From positions 1-40,607 of the forward strand of contig BNXY01000021.1 of assembly GCA_025999935.1 (NCBI GenBank): a stretch of 40,607 nt of DNA, written 5' to 3'. Positions 17,675 through 26,004 of this stretch are shown here, piece by piece (positions within the stretch are counted from its first letter, which is position 1; the number at the start of each line of letters is the position of its first letter). The notes under the pieces were generated by a model. It did no database searches. It saw only the letters and a list, made by a program, of their open reading frames with translations, and had not been told where the DNA came from. The position numbers were made by a program, and so were the translations under genes. Source of the DNA: Bacteroidia bacterium. Lineage in GTDB: Bacteria > Bacteroidota > Bacteroidia > Bacteroidales > Azobacteroidaceae.

Positions 17675-18919
17675 TTAATCCAACTTATGTATTACCAATC
17701 CCGACCGTAGTTTCGGTTCAAACCAGGTCGTTTTTGGCGGCATGATATTGCCCGTGTCGGCGATGTCGATTAATTGTTTCATGGAAACCGGATAAAGCGC
17801 CAGCGCTACTGCCATTTCACCGCTGTCTATCCGGCGTTTCAACTCTCCTAATCCGCGGAGACCGCCTACGAAATCAATGCGTTTGTCGGTTCTTAGGTCT
17901 TTGATTCCCAGAATTTTATCCAAGATTAAATTGGAAGAAATGGTAACATCCAATACGCCGATTGGGTCGTTGTCGTTGTATGTGCCCGGTTTTGCATCCA
18001 AAGAATACCAATGCTTGTTGAGATACAGGGCGAAATTGTGCAAGCGTTCGGGATGATAAATGGTTTCGCCTTTGTCAACCACGGTAAAATTTTCGCTCAA
18101 TTTTTCCAACAATCCGGCCGGACTTAAACCGTTCAAGTCTTTGACCACCCGGTTGTAATCCATGATTTTCAGTTGGTCGGCAGGGAAACAAACCGCCATG
18201 AAATAATTGTATTCCTCTTTGCCGGAGTGCTGCTGATTTTGCCGGGCTTTTTCTGCGCCCACCAAAGCGGCAGCGGCGGAGCGATGATGGCCGTCGGCAA
18301 TATATAAATAAGGTATAGCCGCGAATAATTCCGTGATTTTCCGAATAATTGCCTCATCATCGACGACCCAGAAATGGTGCCCGATTTGGTCTTCCGAAAC
18401 AAAATCATATTCCGGGTTTTTTTGCACAGCTGCTTTGACGATGGCGTCTAATTCCGGATTTTCGGGATAAGCGAAAAATACCGGTTCGATATTGGCATTG
18501 TTGATGCGCACATGTTTCATGCGGTCTTCTTCCTTGTCTTTACGGGTCAATTCATGCTTTTTAATTGCACCGGTCAGATAATCGTCAACATACGAACCGA
18601 CTACCAATCCGTATTGCGTGCGGTCGTTCATGGTTTGGGCATAGACATAATAATTTTCCTTGTCATCCTGCACCAACCATCCGTTTTCCTGAAATTTTCT
18701 GAAATTTGCGACGGCTTTTTCATAAACATCCGCATCATGTTCATCTTTTCCTACCGGAAAATCGATTTCCGGTTTGATGATGTGATACAAGGATTTCTCG
18801 TTTCCTTCAGCTTCTTTGCGCGCTTCTTCCGAACTCAACACATCATAAGGACGGGAAGCCACTTCAACTACGTATTTTTTGGGAGGACGTACTCCTTTGA
18901 ACGGTTTAATTGTTGCCAT
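17675..18919 (-). CDS. DUF1015 family protein
   Basis: This 414-residue soluble protein belongs to the DUF1015 family (COG4198), whose biochemical activity is not established. Typical stretches are IKPFKGVRPP at the N-terminus and YIADGHHRSAAA in the middle (near residue 205), which recalls a ParB/Srx-like DGHHR motif. FVGGLRGLGELKRRIDSGE lies towards the C-terminus. In many Bacteroidales the gene sits near serine biosynthesis genes; none is visible here. It lies 32 bases downstream of the M13 peptidase gene on the same strand and may share its transcript. Confidence 0.85.
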   Translation of the reverse strand: MATIKPFKGVRPPKKYVVEVASRPYDVLSSEEARKEAEGNEKSLYHIIKPEIDFPVGKDEHDADVYEKAVANFRKFQENGWLVQDDKENYYVYAQTMNDRTQYGLVVGSYVDDYLTGAIKKHELTRKDKEEDRMKHVRINNANIEPVFFAYPENPELDAIVKAAVQKNPEYDFVSEDQIGHHFWVVDDEAIIRKITELFAAIPYLYIADGHHRSAAAALVGAEKARQNQQHSGKEEYNYFMAVCFPADQLKIMDYNRVVKDLNGLSPAGLLEKLSENFTVVDKGETIYHPERLHNFALYLNKHWYSLDAKPGTYNDNDPIGVLDVTISSNLILDKILGIKDLRTDKRIDFVGGLRGLGELKRRIDSGEMAVALALYPVSMKQLIDIADTGNIMPPKTTWFEPKLRSGLVIHKLD

Positions 18920-18951
18920 AATATAAAAATTACGAATTAAAAATTACGATT

Positions 18952-20988
18952 TTACCAGATTGCTACTCGTTTTTCCTTCGGTACATACATGGTATTTTCC
19001 GGAGTTATATTGAAAGCGTCGTACCAAGTGTCGATTTGGGGCAAAGCGCCGTTTACACGCCATTTTCCCAAAGAATGTACATCCATTTTGGTTCTCCGGA
19101 GAATTTCCGCATCGCGGATATTGGCTGCCCAAACGGTGGCGTATCCCAAGAAAAACCGTTGTGCACCGGTAAATCCGTCGATGGGCGCCGGTATTTCTTT
19201 GCCTTTTAAGGTATTTTGATATGCCTGCCAAGAAACCTGCAATCCGCCTTGGTCGGCAATGTTTTCGCCCAGTGTGAGTTGGCCGTTGGCGTGGACGGTG
19301 TCTATCACAACGATGTTATCGTAAAAATCGACCAAAACCTGTGCTCTTTCCTTGAATTTATCGGCATCTTCCGCTGTCCACCAATCGGTTAGATTTCCCT
19401 CTTTGTCATACAGGCGGCCTTGGTCGTCAAAGCCGTGTGTCATTTCGTGACCGATTACCACGCCAATGGCTCCGTAGTTGACGGCGTCGTCGGCATCGAC
19501 ATTGAAGAAAGGCGGTTGGAGAATGGCCGCAGGGAAACAAATCTCGTTGGTCGAAGGGTTGTAATACGCATTTACTGTTTGCGGATTCATCTGCCATTCG
19601 TCTTTATCAACCGGTTGGTTGAATTTGCTAATCATGTAATCGTAATCAAAATTATTGGAACGAATCACATTCGCCAGATAAGAATCCTTTTTGTCAATTT
19701 GCAAAGCGGAATAATCGAGCCATTTATCGGGATAACCGATTTTTACATGAAAATTGGCCAATTTATCCAAGGCTTTCACTTTGGTTTCGCCACCCATCCA
19801 CGACAGGTTTTCAATTCTTTCGCCCAAAGCGGTTTGTAGGTTTTTTACCAAACCCAGCATTTTTTCTTTGGCTACCGGCGGAAAATATTTTTCCACATAA
19901 ATTTGTCCTACCGCTTCTCCCAAAGCGCCGTCAATTACATCTACCGCCCGTTTCCAGCGTTCCGGTTGTTCTTCTTTTCCGGATAAAGTTTTTCCGTAAA
20001 ATTCAAAACTGGCATTGGAAAAATCATCGCTTAAATAAGCAGACGCAGAACGAATTACATTCCAACTCAAATAGTATTTTATATCTTGAAGCGGATATTC
20101 TTTGATAATTTTACTCGCTTCGGAAATGGGTTCCAACTGGCCTAAATCCAACTCTTTCAAGTTCTTTATACCGATTATATCGAAGAAAACAGTCCAGTCA
20201 ATATCCGGTGCGCGTTGAACCAATTCAGCCAAGGGAATTTTGTGGTAATTGGCAACCGGGTCGCGAAGCGCCACACGAGACGAAGCCACTTTGGCCAACT
20301 GCGTTTCAATTTTCATCACGGCAGCAGATGCGTTTTTCGCATCATCGGAAGTATAACCCGATAAAGTAAAGAGTTTTTCGATGAGTTCTACATATTTGGC
20401 GCGCAAGGTTTGGGAATGTTCATCCTCTAATAGATAATAATCCCTGTCGCCCATTCTGTAACCGCCCTGATAAATATGTAAAATGTTGAGGGAACTATTC
20501 ATATCATCAGCGGCAACATAATGGCTAAAGAACGGCGATACACCGTCTCGATTCAAATTGGCCAATGTTTCGGTCAGATTCGATTTGTCTGTCAAGGCAT
20601 TCACTTTTTCCAAATACGAAATAAGCGGCGAGGCGTTTTCTGTATTCAGACGAACGCTGTCCATCGCCAAAGCGTACAAATCGCCGATTTTTTGCGCGAC
20701 ACTACCTTGTGCATTGGTTTTTTGAGAAATTTCGATAACCAAATCTTTCACTTGTTGCCGGCTTTTTTCGTCCAACTCATCGAAAGTCCCAAAACGGGCA
20801 TGTTCCGGTTTCAAAGCGTGGGAATCAATCCATCCGCCATCGGCATAGCGGTAAAAATCATTACCGGCTATGGCAGTGGTATCCAAATTGTTAGTGTCAA
20901 TACCTTTTACGGTTTCTTTTTTGTTTTCGTTACAAGATGTTACAATCATTGTAGAAATTAATGTTAAATAAATGATACTTTTCTTCAT
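18952..20988 (-). CDS. M13 family zinc metallopeptidase, predicted lipoprotein (PepO/neprilysin-like)
   Basis: This is a 678-residue protein with a lipoprotein signal peptide (VTSC lipobox, lipidated C19), so it is likely anchored in the periplasm or at the outer membrane. The N-terminal M13 domain runs to about residue 430, followed by the catalytic domain. The zinc motif is HEMTH (514-518) within VIGHEMTHGFDDQG. The third ligand is E575 in ENIAD, with the supporting aspartate D579. The NAYYNPSTNEICFPAAILQPPFF-type stretch is visible around residues 472-495. The C-terminus ends in W, as M13 enzymes do (CxxW-like end, here RVAIW). Such enzymes cleave short oligopeptides; the substrate here is unknown. 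Confidence 0.94.
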   Translation of the reverse strand: MKKSIIYLTLISTMIVTSCNENKKETVKGIDTNNLDTTAIAGNDFYRYADGGWIDSHALKPEHARFGTFDELDEKSRQQVKDLVIEISQKTNAQGSVAQKIGDLYALAMDSVRLNTENASPLISYLEKVNALTDKSNLTETLANLNRDGVSPFFSHYVAADDMNSSLNILHIYQGGYRMGDRDYYLLEDEHSQTLRAKYVELIEKLFTLSGYTSDDAKNASAAVMKIETQLAKVASSRVALRDPVANYHKIPLAELVQRAPDIDWTVFFDIIGIKNLKELDLGQLEPISEASKIIKEYPLQDIKYYLSWNVIRSASAYLSDDFSNASFEFYGKTLSGKEEQPERWKRAVDVIDGALGEAVGQIYVEKYFPPVAKEKMLGLVKNLQTALGERIENLSWMGGETKVKALDKLANFHVKIGYPDKWLDYSALQIDKKDSYLANVIRSNNFDYDYMISKFNQPVDKDEWQMNPQTVNAYYNPSTNEICFPAAILQPPFFNVDADDAVNYGAIGVVIGHEMTHGFDDQGRLYDKEGNLTDWWTAEDADKFKERAQVLVDFYDNIVVIDTVHANGQLTLGENIADQGGLQVSWQAYQNTLKGKEIPAPIDGFTGAQRFFLGYATVWAANIRDAEILRRTKMDVHSLGKWRVNGALPQIDTWYDAFNITPENTMYVPKEKRVAIW

Positions 20989-21036
20989 AAAACTTTCTTT
21001 TTTGTCCGATTTATTATTGCAATTGAAAAAACGAAT

Positions 21037-23025
21037 TTATGCGTCTTTTTTGTAATTTTCCAATTCAATGGTGGTTTCCGTCCATTCGTCCATGATACCC
21101 GATACTTTTTTCTGCAATTCCGCATGTTTCCAAAGCAAATCCACGTTGGAAGCGCCTTCGGGCGTCATTAAAATTTCTTCCATAGCCTTGATTTCAGTTT
21201 CCAACTTTTCAATTTTCATTTCGCAATCGGCAATGGATTTTTCCAAACGTTTGATTTGACGTTGCTGCTCTTTGCGCTGTTCGTAGGCGCCTACCACCCC
21301 TAAATCCCCTGAAGGGGACTTTGGTTGATGCGAACAAAAGCCTCCTTTAGGGGGTTGGGGGTAAGTCTCCTTCAGGGGATTTAGGGGTGGTATTTTCTTC
21401 TCCAACTCGTTCAAATTCTCAATTTTCTTACTTTCCAGAAATTCGTAAATACCTCCCAAATGTTCTTTTATCCGCTGGTTTCCAAATTCATACACTTTAT
21501 TGACCAATCCGTCCAAAAACTCCCGGTCGTGGGAAACGATGATGGCGGTTCCGTCAAATTCTTTTAAAGCTTCCTTCAATACATCTTTCGACCGCATATC
21601 CAAATGGTTGGTCGGTTCATCGAGAATCAGCAGGTTGACCGGTTCGAGCAGCAGTTTAATCATGGCGAGCCGGGTGCGTTCGCCGCCCGAAAGGACAGCA
21701 ACTTTCTTATCTGAAGCCTCTCCGCCGAACATGAATGCGCCGAGTATATCCCGGATTTTGGAACGGATATCGCCTACGGCTACATAGTCGATGGTTTCAA
21801 AAACCGAAAATTTCTCGTTCATCAAATCGGCTTGATTCTGCGCAAAATAACCGATTTTGACATTGTGCCCCAATTGCAAATTTCCCTCGTAGGGGATTTG
21901 TCCCATGATACATTTGACCAAAGTCGATTTGCCTTCGCCGTTTTTGCCGACAAACGCCACTTTTTCTCCGCGGTTAATCGTTAGCGTAGCATTTTCAAAA
22001 ATCAAGTGGTCGCCATACGATTTACCTACATTTTCCATGATAACCGGAAAAGAACCCGAACGCGGCGCAGGCGGAAATTTCAGGTGTAAAGCGGAATTGT
22101 CTTCTTCGTCCACTTCGATGCGTTCCAATTTTCCCAATTGTTTGATGCGGCTTTGCACTTGTACGGATTTAGAGGCTTTGTATCGGAAGCGCTCAATAAA
22201 TTCTTCCGTGTCTTCGATTTGTTTCCGTTGATTTTCGTAAGCGCGCAATTGTTGTTCGCGCCGTTCTTTCCGCAATTCCACGTATTTGGAATAATTGACG
22301 CGGTAATCGTAGGTTTTTCCCAAGGAAATTTCGATGGTTCTTTGGGTAACATTGTCAATAAACGCCCGGTCGTGCGAAACGAGAATAACCGCATTGGCTT
22401 GCGTGGACAGAAAATTCTCCAACCATTGGATGGATTCGATGTCCAAGTGGTTGGTCGGCTCGTCCAACAGCAGAATATCCGGCTTTTGCAGAAGGAGTTT
22501 GGCCAATTCTATACGCATCCGCCAACCGCCGCTAAATTCGTTGGTTGGCCGGTCGAAATCGGTTCTTGAAAAACCCAATCCCAAGAGTGTTTTTTCGATG
22601 TCCGCTTCAATATTGGTTATGCCTTCGATAGTCAGGCGTTCGTTCAGTAGGCTGATGTCATCAATGAGTTTGTGGTAGGATTCCGATTCGTAATCTTCGC
22701 GGTGCGCCAATTCCAGATTCAGTTTATCTAATTCCGCTTCCATTTTCAGTACCCGCTCGAAAGCCAAAGCGGCTTCTTCCTTCACGGAGCGGTTGGTCGA
22801 AAACTGCATTTGTTGCGGAAGATAACCGATGGTGGCGTCTTTGGGCATAGAAATCCTTCCCTTGGTAGGTTCTTGCAAACCGGCAAAGATTTTCAACAGT
22901 GTACTTTTGCCTGCGCCGTTTTTGCCTACCAAGGCAATTCTGTCTTTTTTGTCAACTACAAAACCGATTTCGTCCAAAAGAGTAAAACCGCCGAACGAAA
23001 CGGTCAGATTTTCTACTGAATACAT
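21037..23025 (-). CDS. ABC-F family ATP-binding cassette protein with an in-frame repeat insertion
   Basis: ABC-F proteins have two ABC domains and no membrane part; they act on the ribosome (translation factors or antibiotic target protection). This 662-residue protein has Walker A GKNGAGKST (34-42), signature FSGGWRMR and Walker B ILLLDEPTNHLD. The second domain has GKNGEGKST, LSGGERTRLA and LLILDEPTNHLD. The linker region between them has the ABC-F pattern (EEFIERFRYKASKS). Residues about 545-578, just before the C-terminal coiled coil, are encoded by a 101-base palindromic repeat and are rich in P and G; family members lack this. Eight bases separate the gene from the SGNH hydrolase gene upstream. 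The exact subfamily is not resolved. Confidence 0.92.
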   Translation of the reverse strand: MYSVENLTVSFGGFTLLDEIGFVVDKKDRIALVGKNGAGKSTLLKIFAGLQEPTKGRISMPKDATIGYLPQQMQFSTNRSVKEEAALAFERVLKMEAELDKLNLELAHREDYESESYHKLIDDISLLNERLTIEGITNIEADIEKTLLGLGFSRTDFDRPTNEFSGGWRMRIELAKLLLQKPDILLLDEPTNHLDIESIQWLENFLSTQANAVILVSHDRAFIDNVTQRTIEISLGKTYDYRVNYSKYVELRKERREQQLRAYENQRKQIEDTEEFIERFRYKASKSVQVQSRIKQLGKLERIEVDEEDNSALHLKFPPAPRSGSFPVIMENVGKSYGDHLIFENATLTINRGEKVAFVGKNGEGKSTLVKCIMGQIPYEGNLQLGHNVKIGYFAQNQADLMNEKFSVFETIDYVAVGDIRSKIRDILGAFMFGGEASDKKVAVLSGGERTRLAMIKLLLEPVNLLILDEPTNHLDMRSKDVLKEALKEFDGTAIIVSHDREFLDGLVNKVYEFGNQRIKEHLGGIYEFLESKKIENLNELEKKIPPLNPLKETYPQPPKGGFCSHQPKSPSGDLGVVGAYEQRKEQQRQIKRLEKSIADCEMKIEKLETEIKAMEEILMTPEGASNVDLLWKHAELQKKVSGIMDEWTETTIELENYKKDA
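21292..21392. repeat. 101-base palindromic element inside the ABC-F gene
   Basis: The arms 21292-21321 and 21363-21392 are inverted repeats that match at 29 of 30 positions, flanking a 41-base centre. The left arm begins TACCACCCCTAAATCCCCTG. On the minus strand it is read through without a stop, giving a PPLNPLKETYPQPPKGGF-type peptide. It resembles the repeated palindromes that lie between genes in Bacteroidota, here inserted in a coding sequence. Confidence 0.85.
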
Positions 23026-23033
23026 GCTTTATT

Positions 23034-23795
23034 TTAAAGTACCGCCTTTATCCAAGCTTGTGCAATCAATTGTCCGCCGGTGAAAGACGGATGCACGCCG
23101 TCGGTGCTCCAATAGCTTGCCGGAGCTTTTTTAAGCGCTTCGTTAAATACGGATTGAAGCGGCACGAAAATTAAATCATTGTCCAAAGCGACTTTTTTAG
23201 CCGCCTTGCGATAGGGAGCAAAATCATTTTCCCATGTATCGTCCAAAGCAGAACCTCCATGAACGATAAAAGGTTCAAGGATAACGATTTTTATATTCGG
23301 GAGTTGTTTTTTGGTGTCTTTTATCAATTTATCCAGATCGGTAGCGTATTTTTCTACGGTGCCGGTATAATTGTGCGTTTTCGTATGCCAAAAATCATTG
23401 ACCCCAATCATAATGCTCAAAATGTCCGGTTTTAGTTCGATGCAATCTTTCGTCCATCGGTCGGCCAATTCAAAAACTTTATTTCCGGAAATTCCCCGGT
23501 TGTAAATTTTCAACTCTTTTTCGGGGTTATTCGCCAAAATATTGGCGCCGGTAAAAAGCACATAGCCGCCACCCAATTGGCCTTGCGTGCTGGGGGTAGG
23601 TTCATCTCTGCGGCTTCTTCCCCAATCGGTAATGGAATCGCCTTGAAACAAAATTGTTTCGCCTTTTGATAAGTAGTGCAGTTGACTTTCATTGGTGGAT
23701 GAAGATTCAGGCATTGCGGCTTTCACTATCTCCGGAATTAACAAAGTAGCAGCTCCGGTCGCTGCGGTTTTCTTGAAAAAATTTCTTCTGTTCAT
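23034..23795 (-). CDS. SGNH/GDSL-type hydrolase with Tat signal
   Basis: This is a 253-residue esterase or lipase-like protein of the SGNH superfamily. The N-terminus MNRRNFFKKTAATGAATLLI has a twin-arginine motif and hydrophobic core, so export by the Tat pathway is likely. Block I is QGDSITDWG (catalytic Ser), block III contains the GVNDFW stretch (Asn), and block V is STDGVHPS (Asp-His pair). Bacteroidota relatives act on acetylated or acylated carbohydrates, but the substrate here cannot be named. It follows the nucleotidyltransferase by 21 bases and precedes the ABC-F gene by 8, suggesting one transcript. Confidence 0.88.
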   Translation of the reverse strand: MNRRNFFKKTAATGAATLLIPEIVKAAMPESSSTNESQLHYLSKGETILFQGDSITDWGRSRRDEPTPSTQGQLGGGYVLFTGANILANNPEKELKIYNRGISGNKVFELADRWTKDCIELKPDILSIMIGVNDFWHTKTHNYTGTVEKYATDLDKLIKDTKKQLPNIKIVILEPFIVHGGSALDDTWENDFAPYRKAAKKVALDNDLIFVPLQSVFNEALKKAPASYWSTDGVHPSFTGGQLIAQAWIKAVL

Positions 23796-23816
23796 AATAT
23801 TTTTAGCATTTAAGTA

Positions 23817-24719
23817 TTAAAATAATTTTTCAGGGTATTCTCCATTATCTACTAATTGTTTTATTTTTTCGACGACTGATGCCCGGTCGTCTGCATAAGT
23901 TACGCCAAACCATTTGGAGGGCGTGTCTAATACTTTCACTTTTACTTTACCGCCTGCAATCAAATGGTCAATGGCCCAGGGAATAAAGTATTCGGCTTTC
24001 AGGTTGGACTGATTTTCCGCGAGGAATTTCTCAAACAAACTTTCGGAATAATCGAAATATTCCGGCGTAAATCCCCACATATTCATGGAAACGGGTGTGT
24101 TGTCTTCTACCACCACTTTTTCCCCGTTTTCGCCGGTAAATTGTATTTCGCCGTCGATACGTGCGATGGCGGTTCGTTCAACCACCGAAGTCAGAAATCC
24201 GTCCTTATCCGAAGAACAAACGCCACGGGCAACCGAACCGCTTTCCGACAATGTATTACCGATGCGATAGCCTACCATAGAATAAATATTCTTTTCGTTT
24301 TCAATGGTTTGTAGAAATTCGCCCATAATTGCAAAACTTTCTCTTCCGTAAAAATCATCGGCATTAATAACCATAAAAGGTTCTTTAATGACGTCTTTTC
24401 CCATCAGAACGGCATGATTGGTACCCCAGGGTTTTACCCGTTCCGGATTCAATACAAATCCTTTGGGAAGTTTATCCAATTCTTGAAATACAATCTCCGC
24501 CGGGATAATATGTTCGTATTTTTTCAGTATTTTTTCACGAAAATCTTGTTCAAAAGATTCCCGGATAACAAAAACGACTTTCCCAAATCCGGCTCTAACA
24601 GCGTCATAGATGGAATAGTCCATAATTGTTTCACCATTGGGGCCGAGTCCGTCCAATTGTTTCAATCCTCCGTAGCGACTGCCCATTCCGGCAGCCAAGA
24701 CAAATAAAGTTGGTTTCAT
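23817..24719 (-). CDS. Sugar-phosphate nucleotidyltransferase-like protein
   Basis: This 300-residue protein carries an NTP_transferase fold. The nucleotide-binding start is FVLAAGMGSRYGGLKQLDGL (near residues 6-25), with PNGETIMDYSIYDAVRAGF following. The metal-binding aspartates are in VINADDFYG. Members activate sugar 1-phosphates with a nucleoside triphosphate; the sugar and nucleotide cannot be told from the sequence. It lacks the C-terminal left-handed helix of GlmU/GlgC. It is the first gene of the unit with the SGNH hydrolase and ABC-F genes and has a -7-like box at 24755-24762. Confidence 0.85.
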   Translation of the reverse strand: MKPTLFVLAAGMGSRYGGLKQLDGLGPNGETIMDYSIYDAVRAGFGKVVFVIRESFEQDFREKILKKYEHIIPAEIVFQELDKLPKGFVLNPERVKPWGTNHAVLMGKDVIKEPFMVINADDFYGRESFAIMGEFLQTIENEKNIYSMVGYRIGNTLSESGSVARGVCSSDKDGFLTSVVERTAIARIDGEIQFTGENGEKVVVEDNTPVSMNMWGFTPEYFDYSESLFEKFLAENQSNLKAEYFIPWAIDHLIAGGKVKVKVLDTPSKWFGVTYADDRASVVEKIKQLVDNGEYPEKLF

Positions 24720-24754
24720 TATGTGTAAATATTATTGTATGTTTAATTAGCTGA

Positions 24755-24762
24755 CAAAGTTA
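24755..24762 (-). promoter_or_regulatory. -7 box upstream of the nucleotidyltransferase gene
   Basis: TAACTTTG on the minus strand (24755-24762) fits TAnnTTTG and lies 35 bases ahead of the ATG at 24719. The best TTTG (24787-24790) is 24 bases upstream, slightly too far, so only the -7 box is supported. Confidence 0.5.
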
Positions 24763-24818
24763 CAGATTTTATTCTGAAGTTAAAAGCAAAATGCGAAAAA
24801 CGGTATTAAAAATTTCCG

Positions 24819-24966
24819 TTACAATCTCTCTATCAACTGACTTTTAACCAATTCGTATTCCAAAGATTTTTCCAATAAATAACCCAATCGTTGAATGGTT
24901 GATGTCAATATGGTGCGCGATTTGGTCGAATACCGTTTTTAACTGTCCTATGCGTATCTTGTCCAT
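24819..24966 (-). pseudogene. Short decayed gene, possibly AbiEi-type antitoxin remnant
   Basis: From the ATG at 24966 a frame reads MDKIRIGQLKTVFDQIAHHI and stops after 40 codons. In a second frame the same DNA continues as QRLGYLLEKSLEYELVKSQL and ends with TAA at 24819. RLGYLLE is a recurring motif of AbiEi-like antitoxins, so the two pieces look like one frameshifted remnant. No partner toxin is visible. The rest of the 24720-25038 interval holds only the promoter box above. Confidence 0.3.
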
Positions 24967-25038
24967 ATTGTATTTAATTATGTTTCAGAAAAATAATTGC
25001 CAATAATGTAAAGCGGTACAGGCGGCAACCAATTCTTT

Positions 25039-26004
25039 TTATTGAAAAAGCAACCGGCTGTTTCCCCGCAAAAAATCTTCCACTTTCATCCGTTTTTTTC
25101 CGGCTTGTTGGATATTCTTCAAATGAATAAACCCATCCGAAGTGGCTACTTTCAATATTTTTTTATCAATAGAAATAAGCGTTTTGGGTGGTAAGCGATG
25201 GCGCAATATTTCTTTTTCGGCTTCAAAAATCTTGAATTGGATGATTTCTCCTTGTTGGCTTTTCAATTCCGTCCATGCAGCGGGATAGGGCGATAAGCCT
25301 CGTATGAAATCATAGATTTCTTGGGTTGTTTTAGTCCAATCAATTTGGCAGGTCTCCTTGAAAATCTTGGGTGCCGGTTTTAATTCGCTTTCACCGGAAA
25401 CGATTTTGGCTTGTTCGATGGGGTGAATGTTGTCGTTGAGTATGTCATCAACGGTTTTAACGACCAATTTTGCACCCAGATACATCAGCTTGTCGTGAAT
25501 GATTTCGGCGTTATCGGTATCTTCAATCGGAATCCGTTCCTGAGAAATAATCTGGCCGGTATCAATTTCGTGGGTAAGGAAAAACGTCGTGATGCCGGTT
25601 TCTTTTTCTCCGTTGATAATCGCCCAGTTGATGGGAGCGGCGCCCCGGTATTGCGGCAACAAAGAGGCATGAAGATTGAAAGTGCCCAAAACAGGCATAT
25701 TCCAAACCACTTCGGGCAACATCCGGAAAGCGACTACGATTTGTAAATCAGCCTTCCAATCTTTCAGTTGTTTCAAAAACTCAGGGTCTTTCAGTTTTTC
25801 CGGTTGCAAAAAAGGCAAGTCTTGCGACAAAGCATATTCCTTTACCGGCGAGGTTTGCAGTTTATATCCGCGGCCGGCCGGTTTGTCGGGCATCGTGATA
25901 ACGCCCACCACATTATATCCGCCTTCGACCAAGGCGCGGAGACTCTCGACGGCAAAGTCGGGCGTACCCATATATACGATTCGTAATGTTTCTTTATCCT
26001 TCAT
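25039..26004 (-). CDS. fmt: Methionyl-tRNA formyltransferase
   Basis: This enzyme formylates the initiator Met-tRNA using 10-formyltetrahydrofolate. The 321-residue length is normal. IVYMGTPDFAVESL lies at the N-terminus. The catalytic block is NLHASLLPQYRGAAPINWAI, containing the Asn-His pair, with SLLP and the tetrahydrofolate-binding region, and it is followed by ETGITTFFLTHEIDTGQII. The C-terminal tRNA-binding beta-barrel is present (FIRGLSPYPAAWTEL). The first bases overlap the end of the ClC gene by 11, indicating coupled translation. Together with tsaC it puts two tRNA-modifying functions in this operon. Confidence 0.97.
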   Translation of the reverse strand: MKDKETLRIVYMGTPDFAVESLRALVEGGYNVVGVITMPDKPAGRGYKLQTSPVKEYALSQDLPFLQPEKLKDPEFLKQLKDWKADLQIVVAFRMLPEVVWNMPVLGTFNLHASLLPQYRGAAPINWAIINGEKETGITTFFLTHEIDTGQIISQERIPIEDTDNAEIIHDKLMYLGAKLVVKTVDDILNDNIHPIEQAKIVSGESELKPAPKIFKETCQIDWTKTTQEIYDFIRGLSPYPAAWTELKSQQGEIIQFKIFEAEKEILRHRLPPKTLISIDKKILKVATSDGFIHLKNIQQAGKKRMKVEDFLRGNSRLLFQ

